64,000 bases of DNA from Anthoceros angustus (taxonomy: Eukaryota > Streptophyta > Anthocerotopsida > Anthocerotales > Anthocerotaceae), in the NCBI GenBank assembly GCA_010909165.1, contig MU008174.1, positions 806,001-870,000 on the forward strand, written 5' to 3'. How positions within the stretch are numbered: position 1 is the first letter of the stretch; the number at the start of each line of letters is the position of its first letter. Shown here one piece after another: positions 22,901 to 35,000 of this stretch. The notes beneath the pieces are model-generated. The model saw only the letters and a list, made by a program, of their open reading frames with translations, made no database searches and was not told the DNA's origin. Both the position numbers and the translations under genes were made by a program.

Positions 22901-25900
22901 GTTTTGGTTCGAGATGAAACATGCTGGCTTCAGAACAAGTAAGAGAAGCTTCTGATTGGTGTTTATTTCCTTGTAATGTGTGTCTGTATTGTGAGTAACA
23001 TCACCACTTTGCGTCTAGCAGAAATGTGGATGGAATGACTTCTTGTGAGGTTATGTGTTTACCCAATGAAGCAGCACTGCTCAGCTGCCTTGTACAGTTG
23101 GTGAAGCTGTATGATCCAGATATTTTGGTAGGATGGGAGATCCAGCGTTTCTCTCTGGGGCTTTTGGCAGAAAGGGCTGCCAATCTTGGCATTGGACTTC
23201 TTAAGCAGCTTTCACGAACACAAAGAGGGAAGGATGAGGATCTTACTGGACAGCAGGATGCCCAAAGGAACTCAGACAAGAGCCTTTTTGGAGGAATGCA
23301 GGTTGAGACCACAGGGGCGAATGAACCTATCATAGATGATGAGTGGGGAAGAACTCATGGAAGTGGCATCTATGTTGGTGGTCGGATTGTTTTGAACTTA
23401 TGGCGGATCATGCGTGGGGAAGTTAAACTTGGAATATACTCGTTGGAAGCGGTAGCAGAGGTGGTATTGAGAAGAAGGGTTCCTCGCATACCTTGGAGGA
23501 CTTTGTCAGAATGGTTCTCTGGGGGACCAGGTGGTGCCCGATTCAGGTGTCTAGAGTATTTTGTGGACAGGGCAAGGCTTAATCTGCAGATAATGGATCA
23601 ACTTGACCTGGTGGGATGTTACTTGGCCTCTTGTGTTGTCTTCTTGGCTGAATGGATGATGAGATCTTCTCCAGAGACTTAATGCATCTCAGTTCATGAT
23701 AAGCAGGTGAATCGTACAGCTGAGCTGGCACGAATTTTTGGCATAGACTTCTTTTCAGTATTTTCTCGTGGATCACAGTATCGAGTTGAATCTATGATGC
23801 TACGCTTAGCACATACTCAGAACTTCCTTATGGTCTCTCCAAGTAAGCAGCAGGTATATTAGTCTCCAAGGATAAGTCCACATAGCATGGTCCGGAGATC
23901 TGTTGCCCACAGGAACTGAACTTGAATGACCGTCTGTAGGTAGCTGCACAACCAGCAATGGAATGTCTTCCCCTGGTTATGGAACCAGAGTCAAGATTCT
24001 ACACCAGCCCGGTGGTGGTGCTAGACTTCCAGTCACTGTACCCATCAATCATCATCGCGTACAATCTCTGTTTCTGTACGTCCCTTGGAAAGATTGTCCC
24101 GCAGAACCCAAAGCAACTAGGGGTGACCTCAATGTATGTGCAGCCAGCTTTGCTGGCTGAACTCAAGGATAAGCTGATACTGACTCCTAATGGTGTTATG
24201 TTTACTCCTCCTGAGGTTGGTATTGAGTTCTTGCAGTTGTTAGCATGACGACTGTTCCATGGGTGTGTCAGATGCATCGCTCACTCGGGAGCTGGAAATG
24301 CAGGTCTGTCGTGGTGTACTGCCCAGGTTACTGGATGAGATACTTAGTACCCGCATTATGGTGAAGAAAGCAATGAAGAAACTTGCCCCAAGGGAAAGAG
24401 TCAGACAAAGGGTATGAGCTTCAGTAGGACGCATTTGGGCATTTGCGTGGTCATCTCCTTATATTGTTGATAGATTAGTCGCCATGATATCCATTCTTTG
24501 CTGACATTAACAAAGCCTCGTGCAGGTTCTCAATGCACGACAATTTGCTCTGAAGTTGATAGCAAATGTGACGTATGGATACACAGCTGCTGGCTTCAGT
24601 GGCCGTATGCCATTTGCAGAGCTTGCTGATAGCATTGTCCAGCTAGGACGCATCACTCTAGAGCGAGCAATCCATCTGGTGAATGCACATCCAACATGGG
24701 GGGCTCGGGTTGTGTATGGGGACACGGACAGGTAAGGATGATGATGACGTTGATGATCGTGCATGCCCGGAGCTATAGATTTGGCTCCAGAATGGTGTGT
24801 TGGTTTCTCGCATAAGCCACTAAAGTTTTCTGTTGGTGGCAGCATGTTTGTTCTTTTAGAAGGTCGTACACGAGAGCAGGCATTCAAGATTGGTCAGGAA
24901 ATTGCCTCGACAGTAACAGCAGGAAACCCTCCACCCATTGTCCTGAAGATGGAGAAAGTATACCATCCATGTGTTCTTCTCACCAAGAAACGATATGTGG
25001 GTTACAGTTACGAGAGTGTGGGACAACCTAAACCGATTTTTGATGCCAAGGGCATTGAAACAGTGCGTAGAGACAGTTGCGCTGCAGTGGGGAAGACTAT
25101 GGAAAGTTGTTTGAGGATTCTTTTCGAATCCAAAGATCTTTCCAAGGCAAGTTTCTCTGTTTCAACTACCCTGCCTTCTCTACCAGGAGTTCAGTGTATG
25201 ACCACCTCACTCTTTCTTGCAGGTGAAACAATACCTGAGACGACAATGGGGTAAAATAATTAGTGGAAGAATATCTGTGCGTGACTTCATTTTTGCAAAG
25301 GAGGTACGACTGGGTACTTACAGTGCAAACGCATCAGTGCTCCCTCCAGCAGCCATAGTTGCCTCTAAGGCTATGAGTGTGGATCCACGAGCTGAGCCAC
25401 TGTATGGTGAACGGATCCCTTACGTTGTCATCCATGGCGAACCAGGCGCTCGTCTGGTGGACATGGTTGTCGATCCTCACACTCTCTTGAACAACCCCCT
25501 TACCTTGCGGCTTCATGATATTTACTATATCACAAAGCAGATCATACCTGCTCTGCAAAGGATTTTTGGCCTTGTGGGAGTTGAGCTGAAGGTATGGTAC
25601 AACGAAATGCCTCGGGTATATCAACTTCCGTCCAAGAAGCCCCTTCATCCAAAAGGTAAGTTAGATTTGGTGAAATTGCAACATCGAGCCACTCATAGAG
25701 CGACGATAGATAACTACTATCTATCCCGCCATTGTCCTGTCTGTGGAGCCTTTACTCGTGGGTCGGGTGCTGTTTGCCCCACCTGCTCCAAGGATCCTGT
25801 GCTGGTGACTGTGGTCATGACTGGCAGAACATCTCAGTTGGAGCGCGAGCTCAAACATCTGGAGGCAGTAAGCATGCAACTCTCTTTTCACAACATTTCT

Positions 25901-26184
25901 TGTGTTCGCAGTACCATGTTGGATTGGATGCCACCTGTCATAGTCAGTCATAGCTAATGAGTCACAGTTTTGCACCAGTCTGATCTGCCTCCATTTCTTC
26001 TCAGATCTGCCGGCATTGTGGTGGTGACGATGGCAGGCCCCAGGGAAAGATAAGTTGTGTGTCGTTAGATTGTCCTGTCTTTTTTGAACGGCGGAAAGCA
26101 GACACGGAGTTACAATCTGCTGTAGCAACACAACAACAAGCCTGCACTAGTCCACATGGTTTGCTTGAATCTGAACTTTTCTAG
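16971..26184 (+). CDS. REV3: DNA polymerase zeta catalytic subunit REV3 (family B translesion polymerase)
   Basis: I joined 21 exons with consistent phase: 16971-17121, 17209-17291, 17381-17438, 17599-17648, 17745-17857, 17987-18029, 18113-18181, 18318-18690, 18796-18887, 19073-19669, 19747-21790, 21877-22709, 22790-22938, 23022-23610, 23707-23853, 23940-24219, 24272-24411, 24526-24731, 24843-25146, 25223-25867 and 26005-26184; 2381 residues. The N-terminus has [10 protein letters not shown] and [10 protein letters not shown]. Polymerase motif A is DFQSLYPSI (about 1826-1834), motif B NVTYG (1951-1955) and motif C YGDTDS (2001-2006), all intact. The C-terminus carries CysA (CPVC and CPTC, 2278-2295) and CysB (C2324, C2327, C2340, C2345), which in the family binds a 4Fe-4S cluster and the POLD2/POLD3 subunits. 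The enzyme extends DNA past lesions in the nucleus together with REV7 and REV1. Exons 11-12 form a long, low-complexity middle, as is usual. One intron is GC-AG. Confidence 0.95.
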
Positions 26185-26504
26185 CAACCTGTGAATACTG
26201 GCTGTCGGCACTCCTATGTGTACCAAAACATGTATATATATTTTCCTTGCTGTTGATTAACCTATAGAAGCGAAGAGCAATTGTTTGATGGATTCAAGCT
26301 TTAAGGACTTGCCTCCGCTGTTGTAAGGCCCTTCATGGCTCCGGAGTTGTCAGAGGCTGAAAGGGCCTCGCCTGAAAAACAAATGTAGAGGACCTGAAGT
26401 AAAAATATGCAGGTAAAACCGGTTTCCCAGTTTCGTCTAAGCTCTCCGTTTCGTGTCGCAGAGTCTCTGCTCATAGCCTCCAACCACTATCGACAGATGA
26501 TGGG
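26185..26504. other. Convergent 3' region between REV3 and PPR gene 1
   Basis: About 320 bp hold the 3' ends of both genes. I see no protein-like frame; a stretch around 26320-26380 (CCTTCATGGCTCCGGAGTTGTC) resembles the CCCTCATGGCTCCGGCC motif at about 7867 and may be a small repeat piece. Confidence 0.4.
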
Positions 26505-29500
26505 TCAAGATGGTTCACACTGTCCTCCCTTTATTTTGGAACGAACTTGTTTTAACCTCGCACATCCACCTTCCCCGTCGGAATGTATTTTATCCATAGC
26601 TAGGAAACCATGCACCACTCCGTCCTTGTCTGTCCACCAGCTCTGACCTGGCTGCTTCCATGCCCTGACTCGTCTCCTTCTTGCCTGCATCTCTTGTGCC
26701 TGCTCCCACATTTGGGCACTTGTGTATATGTTCGCCATCAACACATATGCTGCAGCATCACTTTTGTCCAAATTCACTGCTTCATTAAAAGCATGTCGTC
26801 CTACCTCCACATTACACCACTTTCGACAAGCACCCAAGAGAGTGTGCCAAACTGCAGCATCAGGCATTGCAGGCATTCTCCTTACCAAAGCTAGCGCCTC
26901 CTCAAGGTGGCCTGCACGACCCATAAGATCTACCATGCACGTGTAGTGCTCTGCTGTCGGAGTGATGCCATAGTGTGTGCTCATGGTATCGAAGTACTCA
27001 AGCCCCTTGTGCACCAGACCTGCGTGACTGCATACTTTTAGAACACTGAGGAATGTGATGCCAGTGGGTTCTACACCATGCTCTCGCATTTTATGAAACA
27101 AGTCAGAGACTACATCACCGTCTCCTTGATCGGTGTAGCCAGAGATTAGCGCATTCCAGGCTACGATGTCTCTTTCAGCCAACATATCAAACACCTTTTG
27201 TGCATCAACCATGCTCCCAGACTTTCCATACATGTTTATCAAACTGACAGCTACTAGCACATTGCTGTCCAGCCCTTGTTCTTCAATCTGTGCATGAATC
27301 CTCCTTCCCAGATGTAGAGCAGCTACATTGGCACATGCTTGCAGGAGGCACACAAATGTCACAGAATCCGGTGCAACAGTGCCTTCTTCATGCATAGCCC
27401 GGTAGAGACATAGAGCTTCGAGGTCCAAGCCCTGCTGGAAGTATCCTGTTATCATGGCATTCCACGTCACCACGTCTTTCTGGGTAAGCCTGTCAAACAT
27501 TTTTTGAGCATCTCCCAGGCTGCCACACTTGGCATACATATCTACCAAACTATTGGCTACAAACATATCAGCTGGAAGACCTCGTTCTCTAATTTGTGCA
27601 TGAAGCTGCTTGCCCTTCTCCAAAGCTGAGACTCCTACACTTGCACATGCTTGTAGGACGGACACAAAAGTCACAGAATCTGGTGCAACCCTTCCTGCTT
27701 CTTCCATAGCCTTGTGAAGACGAAGGGCTTCCTGGCCCATGCCCTGCTGCGAATGTCCTGCAATCATGGCATTCCACATTACGACATCTTTCTCAGAGAG
27801 CCTGTCAAACATTCTTTGTGTGTCTTCAAACCTTCCAGACTTTGCGTATCCTGCTAATAGAGTGGTCCATGTAACCACATTTTTGTCATCAAGTCTGTAG
27901 AATACATGCTCAGCGTCCTCTAGGCTTCCACACTTTGCGTACATGTCTACCAAGCTGCAACCTATAATAGCGTTGACCGTGAGTCCTAGTTCTTCAATCT
28001 GTGCGTGAAGCTGTTTCCCTTTCTGCAAAGCCTGGATACCCACACTTGCACATGCCTGCAGAAGAGACACAAATGTCACAGGATCTGGTACAGCAAAGCC
28101 CTCGTCTTGCATATCTGTGTAGAGATGAAGGGCTTCCTGACCCATGCCACGCTGGGCATATCCTGCTATCAAAGCTGTCCACGTGACCACGTCTTTTTTA
28201 TCAAGATCGTCAAATGCTCTTTGAGCATCTTCCAAGCTGCCGCACTTGGCATACATGTTCACCAAACTGTTGGCTACAAACACATCAGCTTGCAGGCCGC
28301 GTTCTCTAATTTCCCACTGCATCTGCCTCCCTTTCTCCAAAGCAGGCGTGCCCACACTTGCACATGCCTGCAGAAGGCACACAAATGTCACAGAATCGGG
28401 TGCAACAGTGCCTATTTCTTGCATCGCTCTGTAAACTAGAAGGGCTTCCTGCAGCATGCCCTGCTGGGAATACCCTGCAATCATAGCATTCCATGTCGTC
28501 ACATTCTTATGAGGAAGTCCATCAAACACACCCTGAGCATCCACTAGGCTGCCACACTTCACGTACATCTTCACCAGACTGCAACCTACAACAACATCAA
28601 TCTGAAGTCCTCGTTCTCCAATATGTGCATGAAGCTGTTTGCCCTTCTCCAAAGCAGGGGCGCCCAAACTTGCACACCCCTGCAGGAGGCACAAAAAAGT
28701 CACAGAATCGGGTGAAGTTATGCCTTCCTCTTGCATAGTACTGTAAAGCCTGAAGGCTTCCTGCCACATGCTCTGCTGAGAATATCCTGCTATCATAGCA
28801 TTCCACGACACTATATCCTTTTGGCCAAGTGCGTCGAACACTCTTCGAGCATCTTCCAAACTGCCACACTTTGCATACATGTCCATCAAGGAATTCCAAA
28901 CAAACAAATCAGGCTCAGAACCATCAAACCCACTGGCTAGCACATCAGCATGCACCTGCTGCCCAGCTTTCAAGTCCGATTCCCTTGCACAAGCTTGAAG
29001 GACTGCGACAAATACATGCCCATCTGGCTTCACACTTGACCTGCCCATCTCATACAATTCTATCGCCTGCTCAGCCAGCCCCTGGTTAACATGTGCAGAG
29101 ATTATGGAAGACCACATAAAAGCATCTGGCTTGGCAACCACAGTAAAGACAGCCATCGCTTCGTGCAACCTGCCATGAGAAGCATACATTCGAATGATGT
29201 GGTTGCACAAGAACGTGTCCAACTCATACCCCTGCTCCACAATGAGAGCATGAACACGGCGACCCAGAGCCAGATCCCTCTGATCCACACATTTTTTCAT
29301 GAAGTTATAGAAAACAGATGCAGCTATACCACTCCCTCTCTGCACCAGAACTCCCAGACCCTCAACAGCCTCAGTGAGCTGCTCCTGCTTACATAGTTGG
29401 CTCACGCTTTCAGCTGATACGGCCCTCTCGTATCCTGCAGACCTGCCAGGGTCCCGATCACGACCCGTCTGCATTTCCATAGCAGACAGTTCCACATCAG

Positions 29501-29795
29501 CCCAAGCTGGCTTGCACAGGGACTCTGTGTGCCAGAAGCCCCGAGAATGCACCCTGTGCTCAAGTTGCCTGCTGTCCCCCCAATGTGTATGGTCCAGAAA
29601 ACACCGTCGCCAGAGGAACTCATGACGTCCACCCTTCCCAGCCAGGAGGCATTCTCTTGAACGGTCTGAGATCGGTGCAAGGCTCCCCCCACTGGAGGCA
29701 TCCTTGCTCCGTAACTCTTCCCACCTTGAAGTCAGGCCAGCGGGCCTTATCCTCCGACACCTGTAATCCCACCAATTCTTTCTCCAAGCATCCAT
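26505..29795 (-). CDS. PPR gene 1: PLS-class pentatricopeptide repeat protein with E/E+ end
   Basis: A single exon of 1096 residues from ATG 29795. Seven S motifs (first MYASHGRLHEAM, then MYAKCGSLEDA types, last MYGKSGSMVDA) alternate with P (WNAMIAGYSQQGM) and L motifs (LLQACASVG, then TPALEKGKQLHA). A lone short S-type motif, GYAKSGRFEDTQRMF, is inserted in the middle, as in genes 2 and 7. The C-terminus has E motifs (EHYTCMVDLMGRAGHLEEA, ACRKWCNVEVGRHAF) and E+ (SWWTDKDGVVHGF) but no DYW deaminase. Such proteins bind organelle RNA and, with a separate DYW partner, direct C-to-U editing. The first 100 residues are Arg/Trp-rich. They lack the ACRVA-type leader of genes 3, 4 and 7, so the true 5' end may lie in an unseen exon. 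Confidence 0.88.
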   Translation of the reverse strand: MDAWRKNWWDYRCRRIRPAGLTSRWEELRSKDASSGGSLAPISDRSRECLLAGKGGRHEFLWRRCFLDHTHWGDSRQLEHRVHSRGFWHTESLCKPAWADVELSAMEMQTGRDRDPGRSAGYERAVSAESVSQLCKQEQLTEAVEGLGVLVQRGSGIAASVFYNFMKKCVDQRDLALGRRVHALIVEQGYELDTFLCNHIIRMYASHGRLHEAMAVFTVVAKPDAFMWSSIISAHVNQGLAEQAIELYEMGRSSVKPDGHVFVAVLQACARESDLKAGQQVHADVLASGFDGSEPDLFVWNSLMDMYAKCGSLEDARRVFDALGQKDIVSWNAMIAGYSQQSMWQEAFRLYSTMQEEGITSPDSVTFLCLLQGCASLGAPALEKGKQLHAHIGERGLQIDVVVGCSLVKMYVKCGSLVDAQGVFDGLPHKNVTTWNAMIAGYSQQGMLQEALLVYRAMQEIGTVAPDSVTFVCLLQACASVGTPALEKGRQMQWEIRERGLQADVFVANSLVNMYAKCGSLEDAQRAFDDLDKKDVVTWTALIAGYAQRGMGQEALHLYTDMQDEGFAVPDPVTFVSLLQACASVGIQALQKGKQLHAQIEELGLTVNAIIGCSLVDMYAKCGSLEDAEHVFYRLDDKNVVTWTTLLAGYAKSGRFEDTQRMFDRLSEKDVVMWNAMIAGHSQQGMGQEALRLHKAMEEAGRVAPDSVTFVSVLQACASVGVSALEKGKQLHAQIRERGLPADMFVANSLVDMYAKCGSLGDAQKMFDRLTQKDVVTWNAMITGYFQQGLDLEALCLYRAMHEEGTVAPDSVTFVCLLQACANVAALHLGRRIHAQIEEQGLDSNVLVAVSLINMYGKSGSMVDAQKVFDMLAERDIVAWNALISGYTDQGDGDVVSDLFHKMREHGVEPTGITFLSVLKVCSHAGLVHKGLEYFDTMSTHYGITPTAEHYTCMVDLMGRAGHLEEALALVRRMPAMPDAAVWHTLLGACRKWCNVEVGRHAFNEAVNLDKSDAAAYVLMANIYTSAQMWEQAQEMQARRRRVRAWKQPGQSWWTDKDGVVHGFLAMDKIHSDGEGGCARLKQVRSKIKGGQCEPS

Positions 29796-32061
29796 GATTC
29801 ACCCAAACCAGCTGAGCTAATGACAGTGTCCATATCCACCGCATTCGTGCTTCTGCGATGTCAAGCCCAGACATTATTAGCTCCAGGTTTGCTGTCTGCC
29901 TCTCCCCGTCTTCATCGCAGTTGCTCACACATCTCTGTGGTGCTTGAGAGATCGGAGGCATTTGTACTCGATCATTGTTGCTGTCATATCTTTAGTGCAA
30001 GGAAGAACTCACGCATTTGTAATCAGTTGCTCTCACATGGGTAGTGTCTGGAAGGTCTTAAGGATTTGTATCTGGTCTTTGTTGCTCTCGCATCGCATCG
30101 ACGATCTCAAACATTTGTATTTGAAAATACTCATTTTGTGTCCCACTGTGTTGCTCTCACGTCCAGGCCAGGGGGCTACTAAACAGTGGGGTCCACCATC
30201 CGGGCACTCGCCCAAGACCGGTGCCCTCCGGTTCCCGGTGTCTATATGCTATAGCTCCATTTCCATGCCCATGTCCCCACGGTCACCAAAACCACACGAT
30301 GCACATGGATGACGGGTTACGGATAGAAAATATGCAGGGTTGAGAGCGACGTCGAGTATGAAAAATGTAAAAGAAAGTAACGTCGAAAAGATGTAAAAAA
30401 AATAAAATTTTTTCAAAGGAAAATTGAACTTGCGACAAGTGAAGGTGACTAGCTGACAAGACACAACAACTTTATTTATGTCCACCAAGGATGGAAGGAC
30501 CATATGGAAAAGAACACATGTATCTTTAAACTAGAAAGACAAGAGTAATTGTTCTAGATGAGAGAAAAATGAAGCAAAAATTATAAGAGAGGGAAAAAAA
30601 AGACAAAACACTATAAGGAGCCTGACAAAGCCTGCCAATGATATGGAGCTCATAGATATAGACCAAAGAGCTTAGGGATATGAAAGGAGAAGAATCTGTG
30701 CAAGGAAAAATTAGCACACTAAAAAAAGAGTATATTGAGCACGAATGTTAGCATAGACAGGACAAAGAGTGGAGAAATGTATTTCAGATTCAAGGACCAT
30801 GGAGAAGAGCTTGCAACTCAGTCCTTCTTGATGAGGTAAAGCCAGAGGCTGGTCTCAATCTGAGGTGATAGGGAAGTGACCAATGACCTTAGTTCTCCTC
30901 TCTTCTTCAAACTCAATACACTCATTGATCAGTTCCATGTTAGCTCCGATCACCTTCAGATCGAGACAAGCCATTGGCTTGAGCCTGAGTCGTCTTAGGA
31001 AGAAAATTTTACAAGCTTTGTTCCCTGGCCCCAAAATTGAAGAGCTTTTCCTACCTCGCCTGCTGACATTTGGGCTTGATACACTCTTCTTTTTGAGTGG
31101 GTTGATTTCTTCCGTATATTGTTCTCTTTTTATATCCTCAAGCTCTCTTTTCATATCTCTAAGCACATGCTTTATTGAACACCTTATAAATTTTGCCTTC
31201 TTTTTCTGCCTATTTTTTTCTCTTTTATAACTTTCACCGTCTTTTTCTTTGCTGAAAGAGTCACTGCTTTTTTTTGGTTCAGCCCTACTTATGTGTACTC
31301 GATTTTATCTCTTTCTGTATTATCTTTATCTCATGACGGTCCTTTATCCCACCCATGATGGTCCTTGCACTTAGTGGACATTAAAAAAAAAGAAGTTGTT
31401 GTGTCTTTTCAGCTACTCTCGGCCATACTACAAGGGCACGTCAGCTTAATGACAACGCGTTTAAATTAGAACTGGAAAAGGGCGTCGTGTCGAGTTAGGG
31501 CACAGTGGTATGGGGTATAGGGAATGGGCCATGGGAGGATCGCGCCAATATGGCTTTCGGAAACAAGATCTGGCATATGTTTGTTGACAAGCCCATAAGC
31601 ACAGGGGAACCGAAGGGCGCCGTCTTGGGCGAATGAAGGGCCCCACCGCGTAGTAAAACGTCTCCATTGAGCTTGTAAGGTTGAATAGCCTCTGCCCACA
31701 TCCAGAGTCATGGAATGATCTGAAGCATGTGTATTCTATCCTCGTCAGTTATTTGTCGTGTGCATGAGAGAGTTGTTAGAAGATGAAAGGCAGTTGCTTT
31801 TGTTATTGGTCTTGCCAATTTGTGGAGAAGGAGGAATCTTTGCGAGGTTTGGATCATCAAGAGACATGTTATCCACGAAGTCTTGCTTGCTTAGATTATG
31901 TTAGATACCTTCATGATTTGATGCGTTCGATGCCTACCCTGGTTGGATAACGGCTCACACTTCCAGCGGTCATGGAAGAAAACATACCTTAGACTGCAGC
32001 GATTTCTCTTCTTGTTGGCCAAGATTCGATCATCGGTGTCTTTGAGGTGTTTCTGCCTCGC
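29796..32061. other. Intergenic region carrying the foldback element
   Basis: No gene is supported. Most of the stretch is the foldback-type repeat (30165-31710). The 29.8-30.1 kb part has imperfect units ending in TTTGTA and TTGTTGCTCTCACAT (about 29930-30170). The short frames here are inside repeats. Confidence 0.55.
30165..31710. mobile_element. Foldback-type element with long imperfect inverted arms
   Basis: The left and right halves are imperfect inverted copies. Outer module: GTGGGGTCCACCATCCGGGC then CGCCCAAGACCGGTGCCCTC (about 30190-30240), matched on the opposite strand by CGGTGGGGCCC and CGCCCAAGACGGCGCCC (about 31610-31660). Inner end: ACACAACAACTTTATTTATG (30469) against AAAGAAGTTGTTGTGTC (31389-31405). 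The inner arms meet near 30880, where a unique-looking join lies between AGGTGATAGGGAAGTG and TTAGTTCTCCTCTC. No coding frame was found. A related partial copy lies at 7650-8760. It may be a foldback or Mutator-like nonautonomous element, or two retroelement ends joined head to head, since CATAAATAAAG(TTG)n also looks like a LINE/SINE tail. Confidence 0.6.
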
Positions 32062-35000
32062 TCATATGTCTTTCACTCTCGGGAGGCCTTCATCCCCAAC
32101 CAAGAAATTATGCACCAGGCCATCCATGTCTGTCCACCAGCACTGGCCAGGCTGCTTCCATGCCCTGATTCCTGTTCGCCTCGTCTGCATTTCATGTGCC
32201 TGCTCCCACATCTGGGCACCTGTGTATATGTTCGACATCAAAAGATAAGCTGCGGCGTCCATTTTGTCTACCTTCACTGCTTCATCAAAAGCATGATATC
32301 CCAGCTCTACGTTCCCCCACTTTTGACAAGCACCCAATAGAGCGTGCCAAACTGCAGCATTGGGTTGTACAGGAATTGTCCTTAACAAATCCACTGCTTC
32401 CTCCAACTGGCCTGCACGACCCAGGAGATCCACCATGCATGTGTAGTGCTCTGCAGTGGGAGTGATGCCATAGAGTCTGCTCATAGCCTTGAAGTACTGT
32501 TGCCCCTCGTGCACTAGCCCCTTATGACTACATACTGTTAATACACTGAGGAATGTGATGCCTGTCGGCTGTATGCCATCCTTTCTCATTCTGCGGAACA
32601 AGTCGAAGACACCTTTGCTGTCTCCTTGACAAGTGTAACCTGCAATTAGTGAATTCCAGACCACGTCGTCTCGTTCAATCAATGTGTCAAAGACCTGCTG
32701 TGCATCAACCATGCTCCCGACCTTTGAATACATGTTTATTAAACTGGCTGCTACGAGAACATCAGCGTGAAGCCCTTGTTCTTCAATCTGTGCATGGAGT
32801 TGCCTTCCCACATGCAAAGCTGCCACATTTGCACATGCCTTCAGAAGGCACACATATGTCACAGAATCTGGTGCAATTATGCTGCCTTCTTGCATAGCCT
32901 TGTAAAGACACAGGGCTTCCTGTCCCATCCCTTGCTGGGAATATCCTGAAATCATCGCATTCCATGTGACAACATCCTTCTGAGCAAGCCCGTCGAATAT
33001 CCTTTGAGCATCCGCTAAGCTGCCACACTTTGCGTACATGTATACCAAGCTATTGGCAACAAACACATCTGCTTGAAGTCTTCGTTCTCTAATTTGTGCA
33101 TGAAGCTCCTTCCCCTTCTCCAGAGCGAGGGTACCCACACTTGCACATGCTTGCAAGAGGGACACATATGTCACACAATCAGGTGCAACAAGGTCTTCGT
33201 CTTGCATAATGCTATATAAAGACAGGGCCTCCTGACCCATGCCTTGCTGGGAATATCCTGCAATCACAGCATTCCATGTCACCACATCTTTCTCAGGAAG
33301 CTGGTCAAACATTCTTTGAGCATCTTGCAACTTGCCAGATTTTGCATATCCTGTTATGAGGGTGGTCCATGTTACCACGTTTTTTTGACGAAGTCCATCA
33401 AACACGTCCTGAGCATGCTCTAGGCTGCCACACTTTGCATACATGTTTACCAGGCTGCAGCCTACAACAACGTCAAGTTTAAGTCCTCGTTCAACAATCT
33501 GTTGATGAAGATATTTCCCCTTCTCCAAAGCCAGGGTACCAACACTTGCACATGCCTGCAGCAGAGACACAAATGTCACGGCATTGGGTGCAGAGATGCT
33601 CTCCTCTTGCATGACACTGTAGATTTGAAGGGCTTCCTGACCCATGCCCTGCTGGGAATATCCTGCTATCAATGCTGTCCATGTCACAACATCTTTATAT
33701 GCAAGTCCATCGAACACTCTTTGAGCGTCTTCCAAGCAACCGCACTTTGCATACATGTTTACCAGGCCACTCCCTACAAGAACATGAACCTCAAGCCCTT
33801 GTTCTCTAATCTCTGCATGAAGCTGTTTCCCCTTCTCCAAAGCCGGAGTTCCCACACTTGCACATGCCTGCAGCAGAGACAAAAACGTCACAGCATTGGG
33901 TGCGGCAACACCTTCCTCTTGCATAGCACTGTAAAGCTGAAGGGCTTCCTGACCCATACCCTGATGGGAATATCCTGCCAACAGAGCTGTCCAGGTCACC
34001 ACATCTTTCTGACCAAGTCCGTCAAACATTCTTTGAGCATCTTCCAAGCTGCCGCACTTTGCATACATGTTCACCAAGCTGTTCGCTACAGAAACATCAG
34101 TTTCAAGTGCTCGTTCTGTAGTTTGAGCATGAAGCTGCTTCCCACGCTCCAATGCCGGGCTACCCACAATTGCACAGGCCTGCAGGAGAGACACGAATGT
34201 CACAGCATTGGGTGCAGCAACGCCTTCCTCTTGCATAGCACCGTAAAGGTCAAGGGCCTCTTCACCCATGCCCTGCTGCGAATATCCTGCAATCAAAGCA
34301 GTCCATGTCACCACATCTCTCTGCCGAAGTCCATCAAACACTCGTCGAGCATCCTTCAAGCTACCACACTTGGCATACATGTCCACCAAGCAGTTAGCAA
34401 CAATCAAATGAGGCTCAGTGTCTCTGGCCAAGACATCAGCATGCACCTGCTGCCCGGTTTCCAAGTCTCCCATCTTTGCACAAGCCTGAAGGGCTGCCGC
34501 AAACACATGCCCATCTGGCTTCACACTTGACCCTCGCATGTCACGGTACAGCTGTATGGCCTGCTGAGCTTGTCCATGGGTAACATGTGCAGAGATTATG
34601 GAGGACCACATGAAGGCATCTGGCACAGCAACCACGGAAAACACTTCCATCGCTTCCTGCAACCTGCCCTGAGAAGCATACATCCGCAGGATGTGGTTGC
34701 ACAAGAAAGTGTCCGACTCATACCCCACTCTCACAGTGAGAGCATGCACACACCGACCCACAACCAGGTCCTTCTCCACAGCACACTTTTTAATCACAGA
34801 ATAAAACAGAGTTCGAGAAACACGACAGTCTGTCTGCACCAGAACTCCCAGAGCCTCAACAGCCTCAGTGAGCTGCCCCTGCTCACATAACTCGCTCACA
34901 CTCTCAGCCATTACTCTCCTTTCGTATCCTGCAGGCCTGCTAAGGCACCCATCATCCGGCATGCTCCAGTTTGATGCATGAGCAGGACACAAACAGTCTC

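Noticed and set aside
33502-34530. Long open frame antisense to PPR gene 2, and similar ones opposite the other PPR genes
   Set aside because: It translates the complement of the PPR repeat (repeating HALLGIS and CIHVHQ), so it follows from the regular codon use of the sense gene. No domain is present.
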